Positions 1 through 10,436 of a stretch of 64,000 bases of DNA are shown piece after piece. Both the position numbers and the translations under genes were made by a program. The stretch lies in contig NZ_JAKQZH010000005.1 of NCBI RefSeq assembly GCF_022343555.1, positions 1-64,000 of the forward strand, read 5' to 3'. Under the pieces are notes generated by a model. That model searched no databases, was not told where the DNA came from, and was given only the letters and a program-made list of their open reading frames with translations. The stretch's first letter is position 1, and every line of letters starts with the position of its first letter. This DNA is from Marinobacter sp. C7 (lineage in GTDB: Bacteria; Pseudomonadota; Gammaproteobacteria; Pseudomonadales; Oleiphilaceae).

Positions 1-6
1 GTGCGC

Positions 7-34
7 ATTCTACAGCCCTCAGGAAAACTGTCAA
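7..34 (-). promoter_or_regulatory. Strong sigma70 promoter of stable-RNA type, firing left out of the window
   Basis: Read on the minus strand, there is a perfect -35 TTGACA (29-34), a 16-base spacer and a -10 TAGAAT (7-12), followed at once by a GCGC discriminator. About 20 bases of A/T-rich sequence lie just upstream (about 36-58), as in an UP element. A near-consensus core, a GC-rich discriminator and an A/T upstream element are typical of tRNA and rRNA promoters. The transcript would start near position 1 and leave the window. The open frame across 1-195 on the plus strand is not needed to explain this region. Transcription would run in the same direction as purT, downstream of it. Confidence 0.65.
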
Positions 35-175
35 CGACCAATTTTCAATTATTTTCCCGGACTTCGGTTTCCACCTATTCGACCGGTCAAATACCGATCA
101 GTTCGTTCAAAAACCGTACTGGAAACACCCTGTCCCACCGGGAACTCGAAGCATCACCTACACAGGGGCGGTCAA

Positions 176-1372
176 TCACACCTCTACTGTTATAGCAGCG
201 GCTGCGTTCCGCGCCTTCGCCCTCGCCTCTTCTACCGTTTCGCCCCGGGCCAACGCCACACCCATGCGGCGCCTTCCTTTCAGTTCCGGCTTACCGAACA
301 GGCGCAACTGGGTATCCGGCTCGGTCAGCGCCGACTGGAGATTCGAGTACGCCACCTCACCCGAATCTCCCTCAGGGAGAATCACCGCCGATGCGCTTGG
401 GCCATTCTGGCGGATAGCCGGAATCGGCAGGCCGAGGATTGCCCGTGCGTGGAGCGCGAATTCCGACAGGTCCTGGGAAACCAGGGTTACCAGGCCGGTG
501 TCATGGGGGCGGGGCGACACTTCGGAGAACCAGACATCATCGCCATTAACAAACAACTCGACGCCGTAAATTCCAAAACCTCCGAGGTCTTCAACCACCG
601 CAGCAGCAATCTCCCGGGAACGTTCCAGCGCCCTGGCCGACATGGGCTGGGGTTGCCAGGACTCACGGTAGTCACCATCTTCCTGGCGATGCCCGATGGG
701 GTCACAGAAGGAAACACCATCGCGATGCCGCACAGTCAGCAAGGTGATTTCATAATCAAAGTCTACGAATCCCTCAACGATGACTCGCCCCTTACCGGCA
801 CGACCACCGGTCTGGGCATACTCCCAGGCCGCTTCAATATCATCCTCCGTCCTGACCGTGCTCTGCCCCTTGCCAGAGGAACTCATGACGGGTTTGACCA
901 CCAGTGGCAGACCAACCTCCTTTACAGCGGCCAGGTACTCCTCCCGGCTACCGGCAAAGCGATAGGGAGACGTGGGCAGGCCGAGTTCTTCTGCAGCCAG
1001 GCGACGAATCCCTTCCCGGTTCATGGTCAGGTTCACCGCCCGGGCTGTCGGGATTACCCGATAACCCTCTTGCTCCAGCTTCACCAGCTCCGGGGTGGCA
1101 ATCGCCTCTATTTCCGGAACAACCAGGTCCGGCTTTTCCTGCTCAATCACTGAGCGCAGAGCCGAAGCGTCAAGCATGTCGATCACGTGGGCGCGGTGGG
1201 CCACCTGCATCGCCGGTGCGTTGGCATAGCGATCGACGGCGATGACTTCCACGCCGTATCGCTGCAACTCGATGACCACTTCCTTACCAAGTTCACCGGA
1301 GCCGCAGAACAACACCTTGAAGGCGTTGCCCTTTAAAGGAGTACCGATGCGAACGGTGTTGTTTTCTGTCAT
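176..1372 (-). CDS. purT: Formate-dependent phosphoribosylglycinamide formyltransferase (GAR transformylase 2)
   Basis: PurT is an ATP-grasp enzyme that makes formyl-GAR from GAR, formate and ATP in the third step of cytosolic purine synthesis. The 398 residues match the usual length of about 392. The N-terminal Rossmann-like region reads [19 protein letters not shown], and the ATP-grasp core carries [14 protein letters not shown] and later [12 protein letters not shown] chose the ATG at 1372 rather than an upstream in-frame codon at 1435, because family members begin close to the RIGTPL motif and the upstream stretch lies inside the DUF1289 gene. It is the last gene of a leftward operon with only one base between it and the previous stop. 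A second purine gene, purL, lies nearby but in a separate unit. Confidence 0.96.
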   Translation of the reverse strand: MTENNTVRIGTPLKGNAFKVLFCGSGELGKEVVIELQRYGVEVIAVDRYANAPAMQVAHRAHVIDMLDASALRSVIEQEKPDLVVPEIEAIATPELVKLEQEGYRVIPTARAVNLTMNREGIRRLAAEELGLPTSPYRFAGSREEYLAAVKEVGLPLVVKPVMSSSGKGQSTVRTEDDIEAAWEYAQTGGRAGKGRVIVEGFVDFDYEITLLTVRHRDGVSFCDPIGHRQEDGDYRESWQPQPMSARALERSREIAAAVVEDLGGFGIYGVELFVNGDDVWFSEVSPRPHDTGLVTLVSQDLSEFALHARAILGLPIPAIRQNGPSASAVILPEGDSGEVAYSNLQSALTEPDTQLRLFGKPELKGRRRMGVALARGETVEEARAKARNAAAAITVEV

Positions 1373-1373
1373 A

Positions 1374-1556
1374 TCAGAGCGCCACCTTTTCTTCTCTTTT
1401 TGCCACTTTGCGCAAGACTTCCCGTCGTTCATCATTACTCAACTGGGTCCAGCGCAGGATCTCGTCTCCGGTACGATGACATCCTATACAGACGTCGTTC
1501 TCGTCCAGGGCACATACACTCACGCAGGGTGAGCGGACTTTATCGGATACGTTCAT
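1374..1556 (-). CDS. DUF1289 family small cysteine-motif protein
   Basis: This 60-residue protein has four conserved cysteines arranged as SPCVSVC and VCIGCHRT, the DUF1289 signature, which suggests a small metal-binding fold. A charged helical tail ([16 protein letters not shown]) follows. The function of the family is unknown. Its start overlaps the end of the carbonic anhydrase-like gene by four bases (ATGA), and purT follows after one base, so the three genes are probably cotranscribed and translationally coupled. Confidence 0.85.
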   Translation of the reverse strand: MNVSDKVRSPCVSVCALDENDVCIGCHRTGDEILRWTQLSNDERREVLRKVAKREEKVAL

Positions 1557-2086
1557 TTATCGGGTTCGCAGGGTGTCAGTTGTTCAATATACCGGGCGCC
1601 ATTTTCGACGTAATGGGCCGCGCTCATCTCCAGCATCTTCTTCTGGCTGTCATTGAGCTCACGTTTGATCTTTCCGGGCGAGCCCACCACCATGGATCCA
1701 TCCGGAATCTCCATCCCTTCAGGAATCAGGGTATTGGCACCGATCAGGCAATGCTTGCCGATTTTGGCACCGTTCAGAACAACAGCATTGATTCCGATAA
1801 GAGAATAGTCCCCGATCTCGCATCCGTGCAGCATGACCTTGTGGCCAACCGTCACTCCCCGGCCAAGAGTGAGGGGAATCCCCGGATCGGTATGAAGCAC
1901 AGAGCCGTCCTGGACGTTGGTTTCCGGGCCAATGGTGATCAGCTCGTTATCTCCGCGGATGACCACGTTGTACCAGACACTGCTCTTCTCCATCAGCTTC
2001 ACATTACCGATCACGGTCGCATTGTGGGCAACAAACTGGTTATCGCCGTCCAGCTGCGGCCTGCGATCTCCAAGCTCGTAAAACAT
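1553..2086 (-). CDS. Gamma-carbonic anhydrase family protein (YrdA/PaaY type)
   Basis: This 177-residue left-handed beta-helix protein has hexapeptide repeats throughout (for example [18 protein letters not shown]-like and [13 protein letters not shown] turns). The three histidines expected to bind the metal in gamma-carbonic anhydrases are present at 65, 82 and 87 ([15 protein letters not shown]). Related proteins are carbonic anhydrases or thioesterase-like accessory enzymes, so the exact activity is open. It begins two bases before the CoA pyrophosphatase stop and overlaps the DUF1289 start, placing it in the middle of a four-gene operon. Confidence 0.9.
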   Translation of the reverse strand: MFYELGDRRPQLDGDNQFVAHNATVIGNVKLMEKSSVWYNVVIRGDNELITIGPETNVQDGSVLHTDPGIPLTLGRGVTVGHKVMLHGCEIGDYSLIGINAVVLNGAKIGKHCLIGANTLIPEGMEIPDGSMVVGSPGKIKRELNDSQKKMLEMSAAHYVENGARYIEQLTPCEPDK

Positions 2087-2087
2087 G

Positions 2088-2675
2088 TCAGCCTCCTACA
2101 GGGGGTTCCAGTAAATCAATCCGGGCATCGTACACTGCGTTCAGGAAGTCAACCAGAACCACGGCGGACAGGCCCCAGATCTGGTAACGCTCCCAGCGGT
2201 AGCACGGAACGTAAAAGGTGTTATTGAGAAAACTGAGAGCATCGGTGCGTTCCCGGCGATCTTCCAGAAAAAATGACAGGGGAACCCGGAACACACTCTC
2301 GATCTCGGCCGGATTGGGCTCAAGGGAGTGATCAGCGGGCACCACACCAACGTAAGGAGTAACCAGGATGCCATAGCGGGACATGACCTGGCTCAGCGGT
2401 GCAATCACTTCCACCTGCTCCGGTGGCAGGCCGATTTCCTCGTGGGTTTCCCGCAGCGCCGTCGCTACCAGGGACGGATCCCCGGGATCACGCTTTCCGC
2501 CGGGGTAAGCCACCTGTCCCCTGTGGGTACTCAGATTGGACGAGCGAAGCGTGAACACCATTTCCGGGTTGTGGGGATCGTCAGTAACCGGCACCAGGAT
2601 CCCGGCTTCAGGATAGTCAAGGGCCAACTGCCTCGGTGCATAGTCAGCCAGTCGGTCTGTGAGGAAATCTCGCAA
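2088..2675 (-). CDS. CoA pyrophosphatase, Nudix family (NudL/UPF0035 type)
   Basis: This probably hydrolyses coenzyme A or acyl-CoA to phosphopantetheine and 3',5'-ADP. The UPF0035 signature ([19 protein letters not shown]) directly precedes the Nudix box, where RETHEEIGL supplies the metal-binding glutamates at about 79-80. Asp replaces the first Glu of the generic Nudix box, as is usual in this subfamily. The only good start is a TTG at 2675 with GGGAGA six bases upstream; an in-frame stop lies nine codons further up and there is no ATG between them. It heads the leftward operon ending in purT and is divergent from the next Nudix gene. Confidence 0.88.
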   Translation of the reverse strand: MRDFLTDRLADYAPRQLALDYPEAGILVPVTDDPHNPEMVFTLRSSNLSTHRGQVAYPGGKRDPGDPSLVATALRETHEEIGLPPEQVEVIAPLSQVMSRYGILVTPYVGVVPADHSLEPNPAEIESVFRVPLSFFLEDRRERTDALSFLNNTFYVPCYRWERYQIWGLSAVVLVDFLNAVYDARIDLLEPPVGG

Positions 2676-2772
2676 ATCTGGTCTCCCGGGAACTTCTTTA
2701 TGTTAGGTGAGACAGCAGCAGTCGGTATCGTTAAACTGACTACAAAACCAATTTCAGTATACGGGGCAAAAC

Positions 2773-3327
2773 ATGAAGTACTGCAGCACATGCGGCCATC
2801 CGGTGGAGCAACGCATCCCCGAGGGCGACAACCGGCACCGCTATGTCTGTGTCAGCTGCGAAACCATACATTACCAGAACCCACGGATTATCGCCGGCAC
2901 CGTTCCGGTCTGGGAAGGAAAGATCCTGCTCTGCAAGCGCGCCATCGAACCCCGGTACGGCTACTGGACTCTGCCTGCGGGGTTCATGGAGAACGCCGAA
3001 ACCACCATTGAAGCTGCGGCGCGTGAAACCCGTGAAGAGGCCCTCGCCGAGGTGACTATCGAGGGCCTGTTCTCAATCATCGATGTTCCGCACATCAACC
3101 AGGTACACATGTTTTACCGCGCCAACCTCATCGGAGGCCAATTCGGCGCCGGCGAGGAGTCCCTGGAGTCGAAGCTGTTTGCGGTCGAGGAGATTCCCTG
3201 GGACGAACTCTCCTTCCCCACGGTTCGCAAAACCCTGGAACTGTTCCTCGAGGATATGAAAACGGAGAACTACCAGGTCCACCTCAAAGACATCCGGCGA
3301 CCGATGTCCGCCACGGGCAGGGCCTGA
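2773..3327 (+). CDS. Nudix hydrolase with N-terminal zinc ribbon
   Basis: The 184 residues begin with a zinc ribbon (C4, C7, C26, C29) followed by a complete Nudix box: G70, E76, R84-E85, E88-E89. This domain pair occurs in ADP-ribose/NADH-pyrophosphatase-like Nudix enzymes of pseudomonads. The substrate cannot be told from sequence. It is divergent from the CoA pyrophosphatase gene across about 100 bases and convergent with the next gene, the two stop codons being directly adjacent at 3327/3328. Confidence 0.88.
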   Translation: MKYCSTCGHPVEQRIPEGDNRHRYVCVSCETIHYQNPRIIAGTVPVWEGKILLCKRAIEPRYGYWTLPAGFMENAETTIEAAARETREEALAEVTIEGLFSIIDVPHINQVHMFYRANLIGGQFGAGEESLESKLFAVEEIPWDELSFPTVRKTLELFLEDMKTENYQVHLKDIRRPMSATGRA

Positions 3328-3639
3328 TCAGAAATCCTCGATACGGAAAATCTCGTAGGCAGGTTCTTCGTAAGGATGGGCCTGCTTCAGCGCCTTCAGC
3401 GCGTCGCCAATGAGATTATCCTCGCACACCAGCTCCACCTTGAACTCATCCACCACCTCGACTTCTCCCTGGGAGCCCAGGTAGGGATCACTTCCCTCCA
3501 GCGGACGGAACTGCCCCTGGCCCCTGCACTGCCAGGCGCAACTATCGTAATCACCGATCCTGCCCGCTCCGGCAGCGAACAATGCCTGCTTGGTTTGCTC
3601 AAGGTGAGATTCCGGAACGAAATAGCACATCTTGTACAT
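3328..3639 (-). CDS. YqfO/NIF3-C-like small protein
   Basis: This 103-residue protein matches the CutA-like insert domain found in NIF3/YqfO proteins. It starts MYKMCYFVPESHLEQTKQAL and ends with the typical HPYEEPAYEIFRIEDF. Stand-alone versions are common in Pseudomonas relatives; the function is unknown, though the fold suggests trimer formation and metal or ligand binding. The ATG at 3639 has a G-rich stretch just upstream as a possible ribosome site. The AT-rich upstream region carries DnaA-box-like motifs (see 3693-3905). Confidence 0.85.
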   Translation of the reverse strand: MYKMCYFVPESHLEQTKQALFAAGAGRIGDYDSCAWQCRGQGQFRPLEGSDPYLGSQGEVEVVDEFKVELVCEDNLIGDALKALKQAHPYEEPAYEIFRIEDF

Positions 3640-3692
3640 GAAAGCCCCCTGAGATATCGGATATTTTTTGTACAGATTAATGGCTTAGGAAC

Positions 3693-3905
3693 TTACCCAC
3701 AGAATCTGTGGATAACTCTGGGGAAAGTTTTTGGGAACATGCCCCGAACCCCCGTGATTACTGCACTTACCTCAAATTGGCGACAAATTGGCCCAACCCA
3801 ACAACTCCAATATTTTCAAATAGTTATGAAGTTCGCCTAATTATTGAACCAATTTCCCGGGTTTTGTGCACAGATCGCACAGCGAAGCACCGGGAGTGTG
3901 CATAA
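3693..3905. promoter_or_regulatory. Cluster of DnaA-box-like sites in AT-rich spacer
   Basis: The 416-base gap between the YqfO-like gene and purL has no gene and is clearly AT-richer than its surroundings. It contains TTATCCACA on the minus strand at 3707-3715, paired head-to-head with TTACCCACA at 3693-3701. The two arms match over 10 of 11 bases around one central base. Further sites are TTGTGCACA at 3864-3872 and TTATGCACA (minus strand) at 3897-3905. The sites at 3707 and 3897 fit the DnaA consensus TTWTNCACA fully; the others have one mismatch. No replication genes are nearby, so a regulatory or DnaA-titration role is more likely than an origin. Confidence 0.45.
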
Positions 3906-3987
3906 AATAATTCAGTCAAGGAAATTTTTGCAAAATTCGGCGTATTTTCCCCTTGAAAATCGCCCCGAAAAGGAGCAAGCACTGAAA

Positions 3988-4040
3988 CAAAAAAGCCGGC
4001 GCCGGAAAATGCTCTCCAGGAGCATCTCCGACGCCGGCTT
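3988..4040 (-). terminator. Rho-independent terminator of purL
   Basis: Downstream of the purL stop, on the minus strand, a long stem is formed by AAGCCGGCG at its base and GATGCTC / GAGCATT near its tip, closing on a short loop. It is followed by six T residues (A run at 3989-3994 on the plus strand). This is a standard intrinsic terminator. Confidence 0.85.
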
Positions 4041-4055
4041 CCGGTTCACGACAGT

Positions 4056-7000
4056 TTAGCCGAACCAGCGCCTCGCGTTACGGAACATCCGCAGCCACGG
4101 ACCATCTTCCTGCCATCCTTCCGGACGCCACGAGTGCTGAACCGCACGGAAGACCCGTTCCGGGTGAGGCATCATGATGGTGACACGTCCGTCACGGGAG
4201 GTAACACCGGTGATTCCTCCCTCCGAACCGTTGGGATTATACGGATACCGGGTAGTCTCCTGGCCCCGATTATCGACATAGCGCAAGGCAACCAGCTCGT
4301 TCTCGGACAACGCCGCGGCAGAGGCGCCCGACGCGAACTCGACCCGCCCCTCGCCATGAGCGACGGCGATGGGCATCCTGGAGCCGGCCATTCCGTCGAG
4401 GAACGCGGACGGCGAGGGAGCAACCTCAACCATCACCAGACGGGCCTCGAACTGCTCGGACTGATTGCGCACGAAGCGCGGCCAGCCTTCACTGCCCGGA
4501 ATCAGCTCATGGAGGTTGGACAGCATCTGGCAGCCGTTGCAGACACCAAGCGCCAGGGTATCCTGGCGATTGAAGAAGTGCGCGAACTGATCACGGACCC
4601 GGTCACTGAACAGGATCGACTTCGCCCAACCCTCGCCGGCACCCAGAACATCGCCATAGGAGAAACCACCACAGGCCACCAGGCTGTTGAACCGGTCCAG
4701 CGTCACACGGCCCGCCAGCAGATCACTCATGTGCACGTCCACGGCCTCGAAACCGGCTCGATCGAATGCCGCTGCCATCTCCACCTGGCCGTTCACGCCC
4801 TGCTCACGCATCACCGCCACTTTCGGGCGCGCTCCGGTGTTGATGTAGGGCGCGGCAACGTCCTCGTTAAGGTCAAAGCCGAGATCCACATGCAGGCCCG
4901 GATCTTCTGCATCCAGCAGGTTATCGAACTCCTCCCGGGCACAGTCGGCATTGTCCCTGAGGGACTGAATCCTGTAGCTGGTCTCTGCCCACAGGCGCTG
5001 GAGTTCCATACGGGACTCGTCCACAACTGTCTCGCCCTCGAAGCTCAGGCGAAGCCGATCTTCCTCATTCAGCGTGCCGATCACACTGGTGTGATCCCCC
5101 AGCCCGGCACCGGAGAATTGCTGAAGTACGAACCCGGTGTCCTCACGGCGAACCTGGATGACCGCACCCAGTTCCTCGTTAAACAGTTCGCGGGCAAACT
5201 GGGACGCATCCTCAGCGAGTCCATCAAGCTTGATATCCACGCCGGTATGGCCGGCAAAACACATCTCCGCCAACGTAACGAACAAGCCACCATCAGAACG
5301 ATCGTGGTACGCAAGCAGTTTGCCATCTGCGTTCAGGCCCTGAATAACCGCAAAGAATGCCTTGACGTCTTCCGGGTCGTCCAGATCCGGTGCCACAGCA
5401 CCGACGTGACGATACACCTGAGCCAACGCAGAGCCGCCCAGGCGGTTCTGGCCGGCGGCAAGATCAATCAGGATCAGATCGGTTTCACCGGAATCCGTCG
5501 CCAGCTGCGGCGTCAGTGTGCGAGCAACGTCTGTCACCGGCGCAAAACCGCTGATGATCAGGGACAACGGCGCCGTCACACTTTTCTGCTCGCCGCTTTC
5601 CTCCTCCCAGGTGGTCTTCATGGACATCGAGTCCTTACCCACCGGAATCGTGATACCGAGGGCCGGACACAGCTCCATACCGACCGCTCGCACGGTTTCA
5701 TAGAGATTCTCGTCCTCGCCCGGGTGGCCGGCTGCGGCCATCCAGTTCGCGGACAGGCGGATATCGGACAGATTGGCAATCGGTGCGGCAGCCAGGTTTG
5801 TGATCACTTCACCCACCGCCATACGACCAGATGCCGGCGCGTCAATCACGGCTACCGGCGTGCGCTCGCCCATGGCCATAGCTTCACCGGTGCGTACATC
5901 GAAGGAGCTTGCGGTAACCGCCACGTCGCTCACCGGCACCTGCCAGGGGCCGACCATCTGGTCGCGCGCGACAAGGCCGGTAATGGTGCGGTCACCGATG
6001 GTGATCAGGAAGCTCTTGGACCCCACCGAGGGCAAGCGGAGTACCCGGCGGATCGCATCGTTCACATCGATTTTGGTGGAATCGAAAATCGGCTTGGTGA
6101 ACGATGAACGGCTGATGCTCCGGTGCATGCGAGGAGGCTTGCCGAACAGCACTTCCATCGGCAGGTCCACCGGTTTGTCATCAAAATAGGAGTCGCCGAG
6201 CTCAAGGTGATGCTCTTCGGTGGCCTCACCAATGACGGCATACGGGCAACGTTCCCGACGGCACAGGGCATCAAACAGCTCCAGATTCTCCGGCGCAACC
6301 GCCATCACGTAGCGTTCCTGGGATTCGTTGCACCAGATTTCCAGTGGCGACATGCCCGGCTCATCGCTGGGAATATCACGAAGCTCGAATTTGCCCCCCC
6401 GGCCACCGTCCTTGACCAGCTCAGGCATGGCATTGGAAAGACCGCCTGCGCCGACATCGTGGATAAAGCAGATCGGGTTTTGATCACCCATTTGCCAGCA
6501 ACGATCAATCACCTCCTGGCACCGGCGCTCCATCTCGGGGTTGTCCCGCTGGACAGAGGCAAAATCCAGGTTCTCGTTACTGGAACCGGAATCCATGGAC
6601 GAAGCAGCACCACCGCCAAGGCCGATCAACATCGAGGGGCCACCCAGCACGATCAGCTTGGCCCCAACCGGAATGTTGCCCTTCTCCACGTGCTGTTCAC
6701 GAATGTTGCCCAGGCCGCCGGCAATCATGATCGGCTTGTGATAGCCACGCACTTCCTCACCGGCCGGGCCCGGCACCTTTTCCTCAAAGGTACGGAAATA
6801 GCCCGCCAGGTTCGGGCGGCCGAATTCGTTGTTGAACGAGGCGCCACCGATCGGGCCTTCGATCATTATATCCAGAGCCGAGGCGATGCGGTCCGGTTTA
6901 CCGTAACCGATTTCCCAGGGCTGGGGATCATCCGGCAGATTCAGGTTGGAGACGGTGAACCCGGTCAGGCCCGCCTTCGGCTTGGAGCCACGGCCGGTGG

Positions 7001-7961
7001 CGCCCTCGTCACGGATCTCGCCGCCGGAGCCGGTGGCAGAACCCTCGGCCGGTGCTATGGCTGTCGGATGGTTGTGGGTCTCCACCTTCATCAGAATGTG
7101 GATGTCTTCCTCGTTGTAACCGTAGACACCGGTTTCAGGGTCCGGGAAGAAACGGCCACCACGGCTGCCACGGATAACGGATGCGTTGTCCTTGTAGGCA
7201 GACAGCACGCCCTCGCTGTTCATTTCGTAGGTATTGCGGATCATCGCAAACAGCGATTTTTCCTGGCCTTCACCGTCGATATCCCACGACGCGTTGAAAA
7301 TCTTGTGGCGACAATGCTCGGAGTTGGCCTGAGCGAACATCATCAGCTCGACGTCGGTCGGATCACGCTGAAGATCGGTAAAAGACTTCACCAGGTAATC
7401 GATTTCATCGTCCGCAAGCGCGAGGCCAAGATTACGGTTTGCCTTCACCAGGGCGTCACGCCCGCCCGCCAGCACCGGCACCCGGCCGAGAGTCCGTGGC
7501 TCCTCGTGACTGAACAGCAGTTCTGCGCCGCCCATCTCGTGGAAGACTTTCTGGGTCATCCGGTCGTGCAGAAGTGATGCGATCTTTTCGCGCTGATCCA
7601 GACCAAGCTTCCTGGAGGCACGAATGTAATAGGCGATGCCCCGCTCAATGCGGTGGATCTGGCGCAGTCCGCAATTGCGTGCGATATCCGTGGCCTTGCT
7701 CGACCACGGAGACAGGGTGCCGGGCCGCGGAACCACCAGAAACAGAATTCCGTCGGGCTCCTCTACAGGGACACTGGGACCATAGACCAGAAGGCGGTCG
7801 AGGATAGCCTGCTCGGAATCCGAGAGGTCAAACTCCAGGTCCACAAAGTGCATGAACTCTGCATAGACGTGTTCGACTTCAGGAACAATGTCCTGAATCC
7901 GGGAATGCAGCTTGCGGGAGCGGAAAGGCGAGAGCGCTGGTGCGCCGCGAAGTTCAAGCAT
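4056..7961 (-). CDS. purL: Phosphoribosylformylglycinamidine synthase, large single-chain type
   Basis: PurL converts FGAR, glutamine and ATP to FGAM in the fourth purine step. At 1301 residues it is the fused proteobacterial form (E. coli about 1295). The order is an N-terminal PurS-like domain, a linker, two AIRS-type ATP-binding halves ([12 protein letters not shown] with [13 protein letters not shown], later [16 protein letters not shown]), and a C-terminal class I glutamine amidotransferase. The last has the nucleophile in GVCNGCQM and the catalytic His in [10 protein letters not shown]. It is a single leftward transcription unit ending in a strong terminator. Nothing appears broken. Confidence 0.98.
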   Translation of the reverse strand: MLELRGAPALSPFRSRKLHSRIQDIVPEVEHVYAEFMHFVDLEFDLSDSEQAILDRLLVYGPSVPVEEPDGILFLVVPRPGTLSPWSSKATDIARNCGLRQIHRIERGIAYYIRASRKLGLDQREKIASLLHDRMTQKVFHEMGGAELLFSHEEPRTLGRVPVLAGGRDALVKANRNLGLALADDEIDYLVKSFTDLQRDPTDVELMMFAQANSEHCRHKIFNASWDIDGEGQEKSLFAMIRNTYEMNSEGVLSAYKDNASVIRGSRGGRFFPDPETGVYGYNEEDIHILMKVETHNHPTAIAPAEGSATGSGGEIRDEGATGRGSKPKAGLTGFTVSNLNLPDDPQPWEIGYGKPDRIASALDIMIEGPIGGASFNNEFGRPNLAGYFRTFEEKVPGPAGEEVRGYHKPIMIAGGLGNIREQHVEKGNIPVGAKLIVLGGPSMLIGLGGGAASSMDSGSSNENLDFASVQRDNPEMERRCQEVIDRCWQMGDQNPICFIHDVGAGGLSNAMPELVKDGGRGGKFELRDIPSDEPGMSPLEIWCNESQERYVMAVAPENLELFDALCRRERCPYAVIGEATEEHHLELGDSYFDDKPVDLPMEVLFGKPPRMHRSISRSSFTKPIFDSTKIDVNDAIRRVLRLPSVGSKSFLITIGDRTITGLVARDQMVGPWQVPVSDVAVTASSFDVRTGEAMAMGERTPVAVIDAPASGRMAVGEVITNLAAAPIANLSDIRLSANWMAAAGHPGEDENLYETVRAVGMELCPALGITIPVGKDSMSMKTTWEEESGEQKSVTAPLSLIISGFAPVTDVARTLTPQLATDSGETDLILIDLAAGQNRLGGSALAQVYRHVGAVAPDLDDPEDVKAFFAVIQGLNADGKLLAYHDRSDGGLFVTLAEMCFAGHTGVDIKLDGLAEDASQFARELFNEELGAVIQVRREDTGFVLQQFSGAGLGDHTSVIGTLNEEDRLRLSFEGETVVDESRMELQRLWAETSYRIQSLRDNADCAREEFDNLLDAEDPGLHVDLGFDLNEDVAAPYINTGARPKVAVMREQGVNGQVEMAAAFDRAGFEAVDVHMSDLLAGRVTLDRFNSLVACGGFSYGDVLGAGEGWAKSILFSDRVRDQFAHFFNRQDTLALGVCNGCQMLSNLHELIPGSEGWPRFVRNQSEQFEARLVMVEVAPSPSAFLDGMAGSRMPIAVAHGEGRVEFASGASAAALSENELVALRYVDNRGQETTRYPYNPNGSEGGITGVTSRDGRVTIMMPHPERVFRAVQHSWRPEGWQEDGPWLRMFRNARRWFG

Positions 7962-8240
7962 GATATCAACCTGTATCGCGCGAAAGAGGAAATCCGGGTG
8001 CTATTTGAAAGGCCGCAATGATACTTGAAAGCGGAACGAGGATACAGCGCCGCTGCGGTTATTCCGGACCTGTAAAATTGACATTATTTTGCACATTAAT
8101 TGAGCAGTTTTATTGACCATCCGCTGCGAGGCGGGGATCATGGTGAGTGTGGCAATGGACGCTACGCACAGCATGACAAAGGAATACGCTCGCTTTTTCT
8201 GAGCGTATCTGGCTACACAGCTGCGACGGAGTTCAGGGAT

Positions 8241-9755
8241 TTGTCCAGATTTTTCAATCACCTCTGCGCCTCCCCGGCGCATTTTGCGTTTCTCCTAGGA
8301 GCCATTGTGGCTCTGACGGGTTGCTCGCGCCCGAGCACCGTGCAGGAGATCCAGAACGAGGGTGTTCTCCACGTCATTACCCGCGTTGCGCCCTCCATTT
8401 ATTTTGAAGGTCGAGAGGGAGCAACCGGCTACGACTACGAACTCGCGAAGCGTTTCGCCGACGAACTGGGCGTTGAACTCAAAGTCCGCGTCGCCGAGGA
8501 CAACACCGAGATCCTGTCGGTCCTGGAGCGCAATTATGCCCATATCGGCATAGCGGGCGTATCACAACAACCCGACTTCAAGGATAAGTATCAGTCCATC
8601 TCTACGGGGATCGAGGCCCAGTCGGTGGTGGTGTACCACCGGGATATGGAGCATCCCGAATCTCTGGAAGCCCTGAATGGACAAACCCTCCACCTGGTTG
8701 CTGACAGTGATCACGAGCACCTGCTGGGAACGTTGGCGGCTGATGCCGGCATTTCCTGGGAGGTTCACGCAGGACTGGACGCACCCGGCGTTCTGGCACG
8801 GGTGGAAAGCGGCGAATTCCCGTTCGCGGTCGTGTCTTCCAATGAACTTGAGCTCAACCATGTGTTCTACCCCCATGTGAAAGAGGCATTCGGCCTTGGC
8901 GAACCCAGGGAACTGGTATGGCTCTTTCCAAAGAAACAGGACGGCACGCTGGCGCAGGCTGCCGGCGACTACCTGCAACGCCTGGAGGATGAAGGTGTAC
9001 TCGCGCAACTTTCCGAACGGTTTTACGGGCATCTGGACCGACTGAACTATGTGGGTGCGCGCACGTTCATGCACCATGTCGAGAACCGGTTGCCGAAATA
9101 CGAGAAGCTGTTCCGGGAATATGCCAGAGACTTCAACATGGACTGGCGCCTGCTCGCGGCCATCGGGTACCAGGAGTCACACTGGCGGCCGAACGCGGTC
9201 TCGCCGACCGGTGTTCGCGGCCTGATGATGCTGACCCGCAACACGGCAAGTCATGTCGGCATCAACAACCGGCTGGATGCAGAGGAAAGCATCCAGGGGG
9301 GGGCCAAATACTTCCAGATGGTTCACGAAAAAATACCGGACCGAATTCCGGAACCGGATCGCACCTGGTTTGCGCTGGCCTCCTATAACGTCGGTTTCGG
9401 CCACCTGGAGGATGCCCGCAGACTCACCGAAAGCGCAGGCAAGAACCCGGACCGGTGGATGGATGTGAAAGAATTCCTGCCGCTGCTCGCCCAGAAGGAG
9501 TACTACACCAAGACACGGTATGGTTTTGCGCGCGGGCAGGAACCCGTGATCTACGTGCAGAATATCCGTCGCTACTACGACGTGCTGGCGCGTGTGATTA
9601 CTCCCGCGACTCCCGACAAACCGGAGGAACCACAGATTGTAGGTCTGGAGCCTGAAACAGGTTCTGATTCGGACAAAGACCAGAAAGAGCCGGCAGCGTC
9701 GGCGCTCAGAGCCAGCCTGCCAAACGATCTGGGGCTGATTCCCCCCACCCTCTGA
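8241..9755 (+). CDS. mltF: Membrane-bound lytic murein transglycosylase F
   Basis: MltF cleaves peptidoglycan glycan strands to 1,6-anhydromuropeptides at the outer membrane. An N-terminal periplasmic amino-acid-binding-like domain (GVLHVITRVAPSIYFEG onward) precedes the lysozyme-like domain, with its catalytic Glu in AIGYQESHWRPNA and the family motif SPTGVRGLMMLT. I chose the TTG at 8241. It gives a clean lipoprotein signal with a hydrophobic stretch ending LTGC, the lipidated Cys being residue 28. A longer frame from 8100 would bury that signal behind about 47 unlikely residues. The resulting 504 residues fit the family (about 500-520). The exact start codon is uncertain because the nearest AGGGA is very close. 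Confidence 0.93.
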   Translation: MSRFFNHLCASPAHFAFLLGAIVALTGCSRPSTVQEIQNEGVLHVITRVAPSIYFEGREGATGYDYELAKRFADELGVELKVRVAEDNTEILSVLERNYAHIGIAGVSQQPDFKDKYQSISTGIEAQSVVVYHRDMEHPESLEALNGQTLHLVADSDHEHLLGTLAADAGISWEVHAGLDAPGVLARVESGEFPFAVVSSNELELNHVFYPHVKEAFGLGEPRELVWLFPKKQDGTLAQAAGDYLQRLEDEGVLAQLSERFYGHLDRLNYVGARTFMHHVENRLPKYEKLFREYARDFNMDWRLLAAIGYQESHWRPNAVSPTGVRGLMMLTRNTASHVGINNRLDAEESIQGGAKYFQMVHEKIPDRIPEPDRTWFALASYNVGFGHLEDARRLTESAGKNPDRWMDVKEFLPLLAQKEYYTKTRYGFARGQEPVIYVQNIRRYYDVLARVITPATPDKPEEPQIVGLEPETGSDSDKDQKEPAASALRASLPNDLGLIPPTL

Positions 9756-9768
9756 ATACTCCATTGAA

Positions 9769-10248
9769 TCAGTCCTCCGGCGGCTCCAGAGCGTCCAGAG
9801 CCCGCTCGACCTGAGCCGCCGAGAAGCCGCGACGGTTCAGAAATCTGGCCTGCCGCATTTTCTCATCCCAGTCCTCTCCCAGATCAGACAGGCCGAACCG
9901 CCGCTCCCGCAGCCGGATGGCAACGGCACACCATGCCTCATCGGTCATCTCATCAAGGCACTCCGGTGTCTGGTGAACACCCCGTTGCTGTAGCTCACCG
10001 AGAATTCTCAGCGGCCCGTAACCGAGATCCATCCTCTGGCGGGCATAGACATCCGCAAAGCGATGGTCGTCAAGCCAGCCCTGTTCCTCGTATTCGTCCA
10101 GTACCGTCTCGATGAGACTACTCTCGAAGCGGCGCTGTCTAAGCTTCATGGACAATTCCAGACGGCTATGTTCACGGCGGGCCAGCAATCTGAGGGCGGC
10201 CGCCCGTGCTTTGTATTCCTGATCGTCCTGATTTTCCTGTTTTGCCAT
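9769..10248 (-). CDS. recX: RecX regulatory protein
   Basis: This 159-residue protein has the RecX three-helix repeats: AAALRLLARREHSRLELSMKL, then VLDEYEEQGWLDDHRFADVY, and the C-terminal RARFLNRRGFS-like motif (QARFLNRRGFSAAQV). RecX binds RecA filaments and limits recombination and SOS induction. It normally follows recA directly, but here it stands alone, convergent with mltF and divergent from a DUF349 gene, so its regulation may be uncoupled from recA. Confidence 0.9.
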   Translation of the reverse strand: MAKQENQDDQEYKARAAALRLLARREHSRLELSMKLRQRRFESSLIETVLDEYEEQGWLDDHRFADVYARQRMDLGYGPLRILGELQQRGVHQTPECLDEMTDEAWCAVAIRLRERRFGLSDLGEDWDEKMRQARFLNRRGFSAAQVERALDALEPPED

Positions 10249-10436
10249 TCAGACCCTTTCCGCGAACACATCCAAGACGCTAGACTAGCCACCGATTTTC
10301 AAAGCATGGCGCGGGAGCCAGGGGAAAACTGACCGATTCCGCGCTATGCCTGCGCCCGGCCCGAGAGGGCCGATGGACGGTGACGGCGCACTTTGCCGGA
10401 CACCGAGGACTGGTTTCAATCCCAAAGGACACCTTC

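Noticed and set aside
1..195. 64-codon open frame on the plus strand at the left edge
   Set aside because: It starts with GTG at base 1, has no ribosome site in view, overlaps the purT end and lies over a clear leftward promoter.
4134..6107. 657-codon open frame antisense to purL
   Set aside because: It is a shadow of the high-GC purL coding strand with His/Arg-rich low-complexity composition and no family motif.
8100..8240. N-terminal extension of mltF from a TTG at 8100
   Set aside because: It would place about 47 hydrophilic residues before an otherwise standard lipoprotein signal.
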